From contig JAJWLX010000055.1 of assembly GCA_021636625.1 (NCBI GenBank), positions 1-22,472 of the forward strand: 22,472 bases of DNA, read 5' to 3'. A model generated the notes under the pieces. The model was not told where the DNA came from. It saw only the letters and a program-made list of their open reading frames with translations, and made no database searches. Each line of letters opens with the position of its first letter. Within the stretch, counting starts at the first letter, position 1. The DNA is from Prevotella sp. (GTDB lineage: Bacteria > Bacteroidota > Bacteroidia > Bacteroidales > Bacteroidaceae). Of this stretch, positions 7,053 to 13,710 are shown piece after piece. Position numbers and translations under genes: made by a program.

Positions 7053-9392
7053 TTATTTATATTTAAAATATGATGAACGATAAGCTCTAACAGGATACAT
7101 ATTGTCATCGGTCTTTTGTATCTTTTTTCTTTGAAGTGTATAGTTTGGTGCCAATATTAAAGCTTGCCCAGAGTTTTTTGCCACTTCTTTAGATGTGATA
7201 AAACAATAACTTCCGTTGTAATGGAACGTATCTTTTATTTCTTTTCCAGAAAACACGTCATGCCCTCCTATGTAGCCAGCGAATTGTGCATCGAAACCAG
7301 ATTGCTGTCCTTTGAACAATGCTTTATGGTTCATACCAATATACTTTTCTAAGGCTATAATATCTTTTTCACGAGGCACATACCAATGGATTCTGTTACC
7401 AAATAAATCTTCATTCGCATCGAATACACCAGGATGCGACTCTGTGAAAGACGGTGAATTACCATAGAAAATATTGGCATACAACATACCATTTTCGGTA
7501 ACTTCATAAGTATTATAATCATAACAATTTGGATCATCAGGATCAACAGGCTCACCAAACTCTAATTCGTCTTTAATGTTTTGTCGAGTCCAATAACCAG
7601 ATCCAATCTTTACAGCGGCATATTTAGAACCACCTTTAAAGTCTATGTAATGATCTTGAAACTTTAACTTTACATCAGAAATATCGATACCCATATTGGT
7701 AGTATAGAAAGCTCCGTCTATATAATATAGCTCGGATAGCTTATCTCCAATCCTATAGCCCTCTAATGGTCGAACATAGCAACCGCCAACGTTGTCAAAC
7801 ATAACTTCTGAAGGAGGGGTGCTCTTGTCACCAATAAATATCCCCCTACGTATATTAGTTTGTTCTTTATATATTGGATAAATGACATTGACCCGTTGGT
7901 CTCCACGGATTTCTGGTACATACTCATTGCAGATTTCAACTTTAGGAATTTGATTGTGGTACCCCACCTTTACCAAAGTAGAACTATTTGACTGCTCAAA
8001 TTTTAGAATGTCGTCAGTCAATTGTATTTTATAGAAGTTGTCTAAGCCTAAGTTTTGCAAACTGGCAGAGATTTCACCACCTTCTATATTTACCAGTTTA
8101 AGTATTTGTGAGATTATCTGAGACCTTGCTTCTTGATTGCTAAAGAGTTGCCAGATTGGTTTCAGTTGACAACTTATCATAGCCAACGTTGACGAGTTCT
8201 TAGCATCAATACTATTTAACCATTCTCCTAAACATGACGAATTTATCTGCCCATAGCTGTCTTTAGTCTCAGCATTGGATTTCAAATTCCGATTGGCTTT
8301 TTCCGTTCCTCCGTAAATGTCAAATGTTAAGCCACCGATGGAACAAATGTTGTGAGAAGCTTCTTCCGATTCTGCACTTTTTGCCTGCTTCCCATTTTTA
8401 TATTTTAGGTAACGTTCTACGCTTTCCTTACTGGTTTCTTTCGACTTGAAGTTTACCATATAGTCGAGTCTTCCTCCTAGGTCTGCATATGTTATAAAAT
8501 GAGTTCCATACTTCGTCAGTAATTCATTTACGTTTTGGGTGTTTGGAGATGAGTTTACTTTCTTCATAAGGGCATAGAAATTATCGGTGAACACATCATA
8601 CCCCTGCCGAACCAAACTTTCTATTTTTCCTTCATCAAGAAAACGTGTAGCTACAATTTTTTCTATAGAACTGTAACCATAGGTTTGCTGTCTTTCGGAA
8701 ACTTCACTGATTTGTTTGAATTTCTGTACTTTTTTATTATAAAACAGAATTTTGGTTTCAGTTGTGGATTGTTCAGAAAGCCATGATGCCATATCCTCTA
8801 TATTGTAGGCACAATGTAGTTTGAAGTTTTCTATACTTCTACCTTCTTGTGCAATGATAGAGCCCCATATTTGTTCGGCATTCAATAACTTATTATAGTC
8901 AAAAATAGCTTCTGTCACACTCTTTGAATCCATATAGTCAATGAGCATATTGTATCCGAACCCCACACGGGTCTTTCGGGTAATAGAATCAGACAGGGCA
9001 TTTTCTTCGTCTTCAGCCTCACATGTTTGGTGGATGCTTACTTGGTTAGTCAAGACATCATTTTCTAATCTAAACTTGATATAACCATCTCTACTTCTTT
9101 CACCATTGTTGGGCATTACATAGAAGTTGAAACTTCCCGATGCCGATAAAGTATCGGCATCGAGGGCTATCCAATCCGCATCCGTACAGATGCGGATTGG
9201 CTTCAAAGAGTCGGCTGTAACTACAATTCTATAGTAGCGACCATCATGAGAGATATTCACTTGATGTTCACTCAAATTGATATTTGGTTCATTCGTTTGA
9301 GGAATGGACAATTCATTAGATTCACTGCATGAGGTTGTTAACCAACAACCGGACAAGATGAATATGAATATGTAAAGCCAACTTTTGTTCAT
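7053..9392 (-). CDS. BACON-MACPF-FISUMP lipoprotein
   Basis: The 779-residue lipoprotein (lipobox TTSC, lipid Cys22) has three recognisable parts. Residues about 38-123 look like a BACON domain (DADWIALDADTLSASGSFNF, then a beta-strand pattern ending VSIHQTC). Residues about 141-415 are MACPF, with RVGFGYN (142-148), the signature YGTHFITYADLGG (295-307) and a second Gly pair at IYGGT. The region after it, VPEIRGDQRVNVIYPI (492-507), is shared with the other full-length MACPF protein here. Residues about 592-773 resemble the FISUMP (Fibrobacter succinogenes major paralogous) domain: KIGSGYWTRQNI, then HWYVPREKDIIALEKYIG, FAGYIGG and a final VRAYRSS. It lies 17 nt after the previous gene. Role: predicted pore-forming antibacterial or surface effector, the largest of the set, with the extra domain probably for target binding. 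Confidence 0.88.
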   Translation of the reverse strand: MNKSWLYIFIFILSGCWLTTSCSESNELSIPQTNEPNINLSEHQVNISHDGRYYRIVVTADSLKPIRICTDADWIALDADTLSASGSFNFYVMPNNGERSRDGYIKFRLENDVLTNQVSIHQTCEAEDEENALSDSITRKTRVGFGYNMLIDYMDSKSVTEAIFDYNKLLNAEQIWGSIIAQEGRSIENFKLHCAYNIEDMASWLSEQSTTETKILFYNKKVQKFKQISEVSERQQTYGYSSIEKIVATRFLDEGKIESLVRQGYDVFTDNFYALMKKVNSSPNTQNVNELLTKYGTHFITYADLGGRLDYMVNFKSKETSKESVERYLKYKNGKQAKSAESEEASHNICSIGGLTFDIYGGTEKANRNLKSNAETKDSYGQINSSCLGEWLNSIDAKNSSTLAMISCQLKPIWQLFSNQEARSQIISQILKLVNIEGGEISASLQNLGLDNFYKIQLTDDILKFEQSNSSTLVKVGYHNQIPKVEICNEYVPEIRGDQRVNVIYPIYKEQTNIRRGIFIGDKSTPPSEVMFDNVGGCYVRPLEGYRIGDKLSELYYIDGAFYTTNMGIDISDVKLKFQDHYIDFKGGSKYAAVKIGSGYWTRQNIKDELEFGEPVDPDDPNCYDYNTYEVTENGMLYANIFYGNSPSFTESHPGVFDANEDLFGNRIHWYVPREKDIIALEKYIGMNHKALFKGQQSGFDAQFAGYIGGHDVFSGKEIKDTFHYNGSYCFITSKEVAKNSGQALILAPNYTLQRKKIQKTDDNMYPVRAYRSSYFKYK

Positions 9393-9409
9393 ATGTTCTT
9401 AATTTTAAT

Positions 9410-10825
9410 CTAATTTGTTTGTTCAGGAGCGATACCTATGCTAGCTAAATTAATACAGGTTTTCTTATCCTTGTAGTATTCACGAGCAATTTCCTTCATT
9501 TCCTTACTCATTTTAAATGGAAACAAGTTCCAGATACCTTGATAGCGTATATTAATAAGTGAAGTATTGTCAGTTTGATCGCTTGCAGATGTTATGGAAT
9601 TAATCCATTTGTCTGCAGCAGCCTGGATGGAGTTTAGATTTGGTTCCTTTTCTGTCATAAGCTTTGTCAATGACGCTAAAGTCGCCGAGTTTCCACCTGA
9701 AGCAGTGATGAAATGTTGTGAAGCATTCCAGATTTGCATACCTTTCTTTGCGTAATCTACAGCAACTCCTCCCTGGATTGTAACGCCTGCTAACATAAGT
9801 GTTGCATCAAGATCACCATGTACCTTGAAGTTTTCTTCCATAGCTAAAGAATCATAGCGCATAGAAAAGAATATACTTCCTCCAAGATCTGCACCAGTTA
9901 TGACTACAGGTCCTATTGTTTCATATAAATATTCTACGTTTTCTTTAAATTCTTCTTTATTTCCAGTTTTATAGCTATCTACTATTAAGTCATAAACATC
10001 CAGAAAACCTACTTCTACTTGATCTTCTAAGCCTGAAACTTTTTTCTCTAGATTATGACGTAAAGTACTCATTCCTTTAAAATTAGATGATAAAAATGTA
10101 ACTGATTGCTCTGAGTTATAAGTCTTTACATTAGAAAGTTGATATCCCTTATTGTCATAGTTGACATTTAAGTTCAATTTAAACGTTCCATATTTAACAC
10201 TTAGTTTACAATCTACTTTCAAAGAGGCTGTATCCTCGTCTAGAGTATCACTAATGGCAACTTTAATCTGATCTTTTGCTGTTTGGTTTTGTGCTAGATA
10301 TTTTTTTAATTCTTCCACATTAAAGATCGTTTCTGTCTGCTCTCCGGTCAGAATATTATAGCCACTTCCAACACCTTTATTAAACCATAGATCTGTGAAA
10401 GGTTGGGCATTGTCATTTTCTGCACTTTCACCTTCTTTCAGACCAATATATTGACGTAACTTGACTATTTCTTTCTTACCATCACACTCCAAAACGAGGT
10501 TTGCAGTGCGTTCTTGAATTTGCTTCTTGGGATTCAGATAATCGACAGACAACGAAATGCTTCCAGAACCTTTTCCTTCTACAGCTCCTTTTATACCAAC
10601 CCATTTCAATTTGCCTTGGACATCCTCAAGACTAGCTTTCCAATTGCCATTACTTTCTATAGGGATATCAATATTTCCACCAAGACGGTTTATACATGCT
10701 TCCTTATCTCCATTATTAACAATGATACTAGTTGTATCATCGCTATCAGAACATGAACTAAGGCAACAACCGCAAACTATTAATAATATAGTTGCTAAAA
10801 GACGGATAGTTTTATTTGCTCTCAT
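9410..10825 (-). CDS. BACON-MACPF lipoprotein with altered MACPF signature
   Basis: The signal peptide ends at lipobox CLSSC and is followed by SDSDD. An N-terminal BACON-like region (LGGNIDIPIESNGNWKASLE to VKLRQYIG) precedes a MACPF domain opening with GVGSGYN. The signature is degenerate: IGPVVITGADLGG in place of YGTH-x-x-T-x-x-x-LGG, so the conserved Thr-His pair is lost while the Leu-Gly-Gly end stays. The protein stops just after the domain (IWNLFPF), lacking the C-terminal regions of the two full-length MACPF proteins. I chose the ATG at 10825, 7 nt after the previous stop; in-frame ATGs at 10843 and 10840 would overlap the previous gene by 8-11 nt. It may be a non-inserting partner subunit, scaffold or immunity-type protein; this is inference. 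Confidence 0.82.
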   Translation of the reverse strand: MRANKTIRLLATILLIVCGCCLSSCSDSDDTTSIIVNNGDKEACINRLGGNIDIPIESNGNWKASLEDVQGKLKWVGIKGAVEGKGSGSISLSVDYLNPKKQIQERTANLVLECDGKKEIVKLRQYIGLKEGESAENDNAQPFTDLWFNKGVGSGYNILTGEQTETIFNVEELKKYLAQNQTAKDQIKVAISDTLDEDTASLKVDCKLSVKYGTFKLNLNVNYDNKGYQLSNVKTYNSEQSVTFLSSNFKGMSTLRHNLEKKVSGLEDQVEVGFLDVYDLIVDSYKTGNKEEFKENVEYLYETIGPVVITGADLGGSIFFSMRYDSLAMEENFKVHGDLDATLMLAGVTIQGGVAVDYAKKGMQIWNASQHFITASGGNSATLASLTKLMTEKEPNLNSIQAAADKWINSITSASDQTDNTSLINIRYQGIWNLFPFKMSKEMKEIAREYYKDKKTCINLASIGIAPEQTN

Positions 10826-10832
10826 AATATAT

Positions 10833-11357
10833 TTATTCATCATTAGTATTCAGTGTATATGTAAAGATGGTATGCTCTTTAAGAATGTACTTGGACATCG
10901 TTGCAGAACTATATTCGTCATTGCTTGTCTTTGAGCCATTCATTCCGAATGTCAAGTCTTGCTGCCCATTCTTAAAATATGCTGCTGCTGACGCGGTGCA
11001 TGAACAACCAAGAGAGTAGGTCTTGCCATCTTCTATTGCTGGCGCACTAGATTTAGGCTTAGCAATTACTTTGCAAACAAACGTCTTTGGACATAATTCA
11101 TAGGGCAGCTCATAATTGAACACCCAGTCTTCAGTGAGCTTTTCCGTCTTTTCGCCAAGACCTGCATTATAGGTCATTTCGATATCGAAGAATTTGTACC
11201 AATTATCGTCTAGATTGATGGAATACTCAACTCTAATTTTGTCTCTCTTGTTAATACCATCGTTTTCTTCGTCATCGCTACTACTGCATGCAGACAGGAA
11301 CAAGAAGCCAACAATGCCAATAAGGAAAAGAGAAGTGCTTAGAATAAACTTCTTCAT
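10833..11357 (-). CDS. Small lipoprotein, first gene of the operon
   Basis: The 174-residue protein has a typical lipoprotein signal (lipobox LSAC, lipid Cys24) followed by SSSDDEEND, a Ser/Asp/Glu-rich start of the mature protein like the Bacteroidetes lipoprotein export signal for surface display. The mature part is a beta-rich stretch (KIRVEYSINLDDNWYKFFDIEMTYN) with four further cysteines (LCPKTFVC, LGCSC) that could form disulfides. The family is not recognised. It has an Ala/Ser-rich segment, CTASAAAYF. It is the first gene after the long leader and ends 7 nt before the chosen MACPF start. As a small co-expressed partner it may help assemble or neutralise the pore proteins; no direct evidence. 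Confidence 0.78.
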   Translation of the reverse strand: MKKFILSTSLFLIGIVGFLFLSACSSSDDEENDGINKRDKIRVEYSINLDDNWYKFFDIEMTYNAGLGEKTEKLTEDWVFNYELPYELCPKTFVCKVIAKPKSSAPAIEDGKTYSLGCSCTASAAAYFKNGQQDLTFGMNGSKTSNDEYSSATMSKYILKEHTIFTYTLNTNDE

Positions 11358-11442
11358 AATAATAAGGTTTTATGTCTGTTTAGGTCCCCATGTTCTCAGA
11401 CGTTGTTAAAATGAGGTTCTTGATAAAGACAGTAATGAAAAA

Positions 11443-11828
11443 GCGTGGGAACCGCTTGTCGTCTGTCCCACATTCTGAGGCTCTAGCAACTGCCTATTGT
11501 CGTTGAACAGACAACGCTAGAGCCCACGCCGATATGTGAATATGTATATACCCATCTATATACCTTAACAAAGCTCGAGTATCATATCCATAAGGATACA
11601 ATCCGAACTGTCAAGATACAATAAGGGCTGTCATAAATCACACCCATGGGCATCTACCGCTGCTATGCTCAAGACGACAATTCAGTAATTTGCTAGATTC
11701 CAGAATGTCAAGAACAAAGCGTCAAGTAAACGCCATTTCAATATGTCTTTGGACTATTTCGCTCCCACCCATTACCACTCTACATTAGTTCTATGTTGAA
11801 AACTTCTGTATACCGAGTTCGGCGTGGG
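11443..11828 (-). promoter_or_regulatory. Structured operon leader with two competing pairings
   Basis: In the minus-strand RNA, three segments share one sequence family: A' CCCACGCCGA (11828-11819), B' TCGGCGTGGG (11532-11523) and C' CCCACGC (11449-11443). B' can pair with A' over 10 bp or with C' over 7 bp, but not both. The B'/C' form also encloses CTCTAGC/GCTAGAG (11522-11516 with 11487-11481) and is followed at once by TTTTTC, so it looks like a terminator; the A'/B' form would be the antiterminator. The layout is like that of an attenuator or riboswitch upstream of the first operon gene, 86 nt away. No known riboswitch class is recognised. The pairing is seen; regulation is inferred. 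Confidence 0.5.
11594..11633. repeat. Two tandem 20-bp units in the leader
   Basis: Bases 11594-11613 and 11614-11633 share GATACAAT at positions 2-9 and CTGTCA at positions 15-20 of the unit; the five bases between differ. They lie inside the operon leader, between the A' and B' segments, so they may be part of the RNA structure or a protein-binding pair. Confidence 0.55.
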
Positions 11829-11899
11829 ATGCCAAGTTGTTATAGCTTTTTGAAGAACTCGTCTTATCTTAGCAATAACGTTTTGACATTAGTCCACTG

Positions 11900-11907
11900 C
11901 AAATGTA
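11900..11907 (-). promoter_or_regulatory. Probable promoter of the lipoprotein operon (-7 element)
   Basis: On the minus strand the sequence reads TACATTTGCAGTGG, matching the Bacteroidetes -7 box TAnnTTTG and sharing CAGTGG with the ZIP (12387) and integrase (15632) promoters in this window. A clear TTTG at -33 is missing; the upstream part is a long A/T tract. Transcription would start near 11893, giving a leader of about 535 nt. Just downstream lies ATG TCA AAA CGT TAT TGC TAA, a possible six-residue leader peptide. Confidence 0.45.
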
Positions 11908-12094
11908 AAAAAAAATATTGTAAAATGCTTCTTTATTGATAAAAAACTTCAAAAAAGCGCATAGGTTTAGACTTTTTTAAGAAACCGTCAATCTGTTTAG
12001 GCGAACAGTCTAACTTACTTCTGCCAAGATAACGAAAGCATCAGCAGTTATGGCGTGAACAATGGTAGGTTATATGCTTGGTTATTCCTGCTGT

Positions 12095-12193
12095 GCCAAC
12101 TGGCAGATATGGAGACAGTTGGCTGTTCTAGGTAAGACAGTGAACTGTTCCGGTTCCGCCAGTGAACCGTTCTACGTCAACAGTAAACTAGCC
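12095..12193. repeat. Hairpin and imperfect repeats upstream of the ZIP gene
   Basis: GCCAACTG (12095-12102) and CAGTTGGC (12116-12123) form an 8-bp inverted repeat. From 12115 onward, about 22-nt imperfect units carry CAGT followed by a GTTC-like word (12115-12136, 12137-12160, 12161-12181, partial 12182-12193). One unit contains ACAGT-GA-ACTGT, itself a palindrome. This looks like a decayed intergenic repeat cluster; function unknown. Confidence 0.45.
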
Positions 12194-12310
12194 AGACCTA
12201 CTTATATCATCTAAAATATGATTATAGAATGATTGAAGAATGATTTGCAAATTATATGGCAGGCATGAACATGAATTTCGCGAATCATCTCACCCATGCC
12301 TCTTCTTCTT

Positions 12311-12344
12311 ACCTATAGGTAGGTATTTTCGGGCGAATACCTAC
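12311..12344 (+). promoter_or_regulatory. Palindrome cluster upstream of the ZIP promoter
   Basis: ACCTATAGGT (12311-12320) is a perfect palindrome. It overlaps the left arm of GTAGGTATT (12319-12327), which pairs with AATACCTAC (12336-12344) over 9 bp around an 8-nt loop and is followed by TTTT. TTTCGGGC in that loop region can instead pair with GCCCGAAA (12355-12362). It could be an operator for a metal-responsive repressor or an RNA hairpin; position 50-75 bp before the transcription start favours an operator. Confidence 0.5.
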
Positions 12345-12362
12345 TTTTGATGATGCCCGAAA

Positions 12363-12394
12363 TTTGGTGGTTTGTGAAATAATACCTAAATTTG
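12363..12394 (+). promoter_or_regulatory. Promoter of the ZIP transporter gene
   Basis: TTTG (12363-12366), 20 nt, then TAAATTTG (12387-12394) and CAGTGG is a textbook Bacteroidetes promoter. Transcription should begin near 12401, about 100 nt before the gene. Confidence 0.75.
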
Positions 12395-12430
12395 CAGTGG
12401 AAAATAAGATATGTAATTAAAGGTATTATT
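12378..12430 (+). promoter_or_regulatory. Inverted repeat flanking the transcription start
   Basis: AATAATACCT (12378-12387) and its exact reverse complement AGGTATTATT (12421-12430) bracket the -7 box and the predicted start, 33 nt apart. The half-site AATACCT is shared with the upstream palindrome at 12336-12342. Such spacing suits a repressor that blocks or loops the promoter; a DtxR/MntR- or Fur-like metal regulator is a guess based on the metal-transporter target. Confidence 0.5.
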
Positions 12431-12501
12431 GTTTATCTGCATCTTCACATACATTACTGATAACTTCGATATATTTTATAGTTTAAAAACAAAAAAATGC
12501 A

Positions 12502-13248
12502 ATGACAAACGTATTGATAAGTGCCGCCGGGCTGTGCGGCGCTACGATTATAGGTGCCATTCTGGGATTCTTCGTCAAGGAGTTGCCCCATAAATGGAAC
12601 GATGCCGTGTTGGGATATTGTGCCGGAATCATGCTGGCGGCTTCTACGCTAGGATTGATAGTACCAGCCTTCGAACAGACCGGACTTTGGTGGCTGGTAG
12701 TGGTTGGCGTAATGGCAGGTGCCCTGTTCCTGAATGTGCTAGATCTGGTAACTCCCCATCTTCATCATATTACGGGACTAGACCCCGAGGAACATCGCAA
12801 CAATGCCAGACTGAGCCACGTGATGCTTTTCGTGATGGCGATAGCCCTGCACAAACTGCCCGAGGGAATGGCAGCTGGAGTGAGTGTCTGTTCATCAGAA
12901 GGCGCAACGGAGTGGGGTGTTTCCTTCGGTATCGCCCTGCAGAACATTCCCGAGGGAATGGTGATTATCGCTCCTTTGATGATGGCAGGCGTTTCTGCTG
13001 CTCGCACCTTCTTCATCTCCATTTTCATCGCCCTGCTCGAAGTGGCAGGCATCCTGTTAGGTTTCGGTTTAGGTTCAGCCTCTTCTACCTTTCTCCCCGT
13101 GATGCTGGGTTTTGCCGGTGGTGCTATGCTTTATGTAACGAGCGACGAGATGATTCCTGAAACTCATGCCCATGGTTTCCAGAAGCAAGCCACCTACGCC
13201 CTTCTCCTGGGCTTCATCACCTTTGTGTTGATGGAGAAATGCGTATAA
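12502..13248 (+). CDS. ZIP-family divalent metal transporter
   Basis: The 248-residue inner-membrane protein belongs to the ZIP family, which imports zinc or related divalent metals. Eight hydrophobic segments are apparent. The metal-binding transmembrane motifs are ALHKLPEGM (115-123) and ALQNIPEGM (145-153); the second has Gln where ZupT has His, closer to the GufA/ZIP11 branch. A His-rich cytoplasmic loop (TPHLHHITG, 84-92) follows the third segment. The ATG at 12502 overlaps the end of a two-codon ATG-CAA-TGA upstream frame at 12497, which could couple or dampen translation. It has its own promoter with palindromes (12311-12430). A fragment of a near-identical gene end lies beyond the lipoprotein operon at 725-784. 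Confidence 0.92.
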   Translation: MTNVLISAAGLCGATIIGAILGFFVKELPHKWNDAVLGYCAGIMLAASTLGLIVPAFEQTGLWWLVVVGVMAGALFLNVLDLVTPHLHHITGLDPEEHRNNARLSHVMLFVMAIALHKLPEGMAAGVSVCSSEGATEWGVSFGIALQNIPEGMVIIAPLMMAGVSAARTFFISIFIALLEVAGILLGFGLGSASSTFLPVMLGFAGGAMLYVTSDEMIPETHAHGFQKQATYALLLGFITFVLMEKCV

Positions 13249-13708
13249 TCAGATTCTGATGAGGAGCATATAGCAAAGGGTACAGAAAATTGAAGCCCAA
13301 CTCATGCATATCATAAGTATGATACTTAGACATCGTAACCATGATACTTAGCTATCGTAACCATAATACTTAGCTATCGTAACTATCTTGTTTACGCCAG
13401 ACTTACCCTACCCACCCCTAGAAGGGCAGGTCGGGGGCGGTATTCTGCTGGGGCTTGCTGTTCAGTAACTTAAGATTGCAAGTACTTGTTTACTCTATGT
13501 CTCATGAGGCTGAACATCAGGCTGAATACTGAACTCTGAACACTGAAAATGGAGTAAAAACAGCGTTTTAGGGATGTTTTAAATCCGCTATAACCCATTG
13601 ATACATATTTCTTTATATTCTTTAGCATGCGCTGCTTATAAAAAGAGTGAAACGCTAAAGTTCAGCTTCAGCCCTCCTCGGCGACAGTAGTAATGTGGTA
13701 CGCACTCT
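13249..13708. other. Gene-free gap between convergent genes
   Basis: This 460-nt gap holds the 22-bp tandem repeats (13321-13386), a C/G-rich patch (13406-13440), loosely repeated CTGAA words (13511-13546) and the nested hairpins that probably end the AAA-ATPase transcript (13642-13710). I see no gene and no clear terminator for the ZIP gene. Confidence 0.6.
13321..13386. repeat. Three tandem 22-bp repeats
   Basis: Units at 13321-13342, 13343-13364 and 13365-13386 share ATACTTAG, then (A/C)(C/T)ATCGTAAC. The second differs from the first at two positions and the third from the second at two. Just before, TAAGTAT-G-ATACTTA (13314-13328) makes an inverted half-copy. The arrangement resembles iterons or a variable-number repeat; no replication gene lies beside it. 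Confidence 0.85.
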
Positions 13709-13710
13709 TT
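13642..13710 (-). terminator. Nested hairpin terminator of the AAA-ATPase gene
   Basis: On the minus strand AAAGAGTG (13710-13703), overlapping the stop codon, can pair with CACTCTTT (13649-13642), which runs into TTTTTATA. Inside, GCTGAAG and CTTTAGC form a 7-bp hairpin with one G-U pair. The T-run suits a terminator; the long outer loop makes it uncertain. Confidence 0.4.

Larger units (their letters stand above)
11358..12501. other. Gene-free region between the lipoprotein operon and the ZIP gene (divergent)
   Basis: This 1.14-kb stretch separates two divergently transcribed units. I see no convincing protein gene of normal size; the best unlisted frame is 46 codons (12074-12214, plus) inside degenerate repeats. 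It contains, from left to right, a structured leader with alternative pairings (11443-11828), a pair of 20-bp tandem repeats, a probable operon promoter at about 11900, a hairpin with imperfect repeats (12095-12193) and the palindrome-rich ZIP promoter (12311-12430). Confidence 0.7.

Noticed and set aside
11523..11828. Small inverted-repeat transposon (MITE) bounded by the 10-bp inverted repeats
   Set aside because: No target-site duplication flanks the repeats, and the third copy next to a T-run fits an RNA structure better.
11805..11845. 5S rRNA-like words (CCGAACTCGG on the minus strand)
   Set aside because: Only a short palindromic word matches; the flanking 5S helices and length are missing, and the bases are better explained as the A' arm of the operon leader.
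11436..11900. tmRNA, RNase P RNA or 6S RNA between the promoter and the terminator-like stem
   Set aside because: The hallmark words of tmRNA (acceptor-like ends, tag frame) and RNase P (GAGGAAAGTC-type core) are absent; 6S cannot be judged by eye, so only a leader is claimed.
12074..12214. 46-codon plus-strand frame
   Set aside because: It consists largely of the degenerate repeats and encodes a low-complexity Cys/Trp peptide with no promoter directly before it; more likely a repeat by-product.
12594..13160. 188-codon frame overlapping the ZIP gene
   Set aside because: It is a shifted frame of the GC-richer ZIP gene, rich in Arg/Ser/Cys, with no family resemblance.
13321..13386. CRISPR array
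   Set aside because: The 22-bp units are directly adjacent with no spacers and there are no cas genes.
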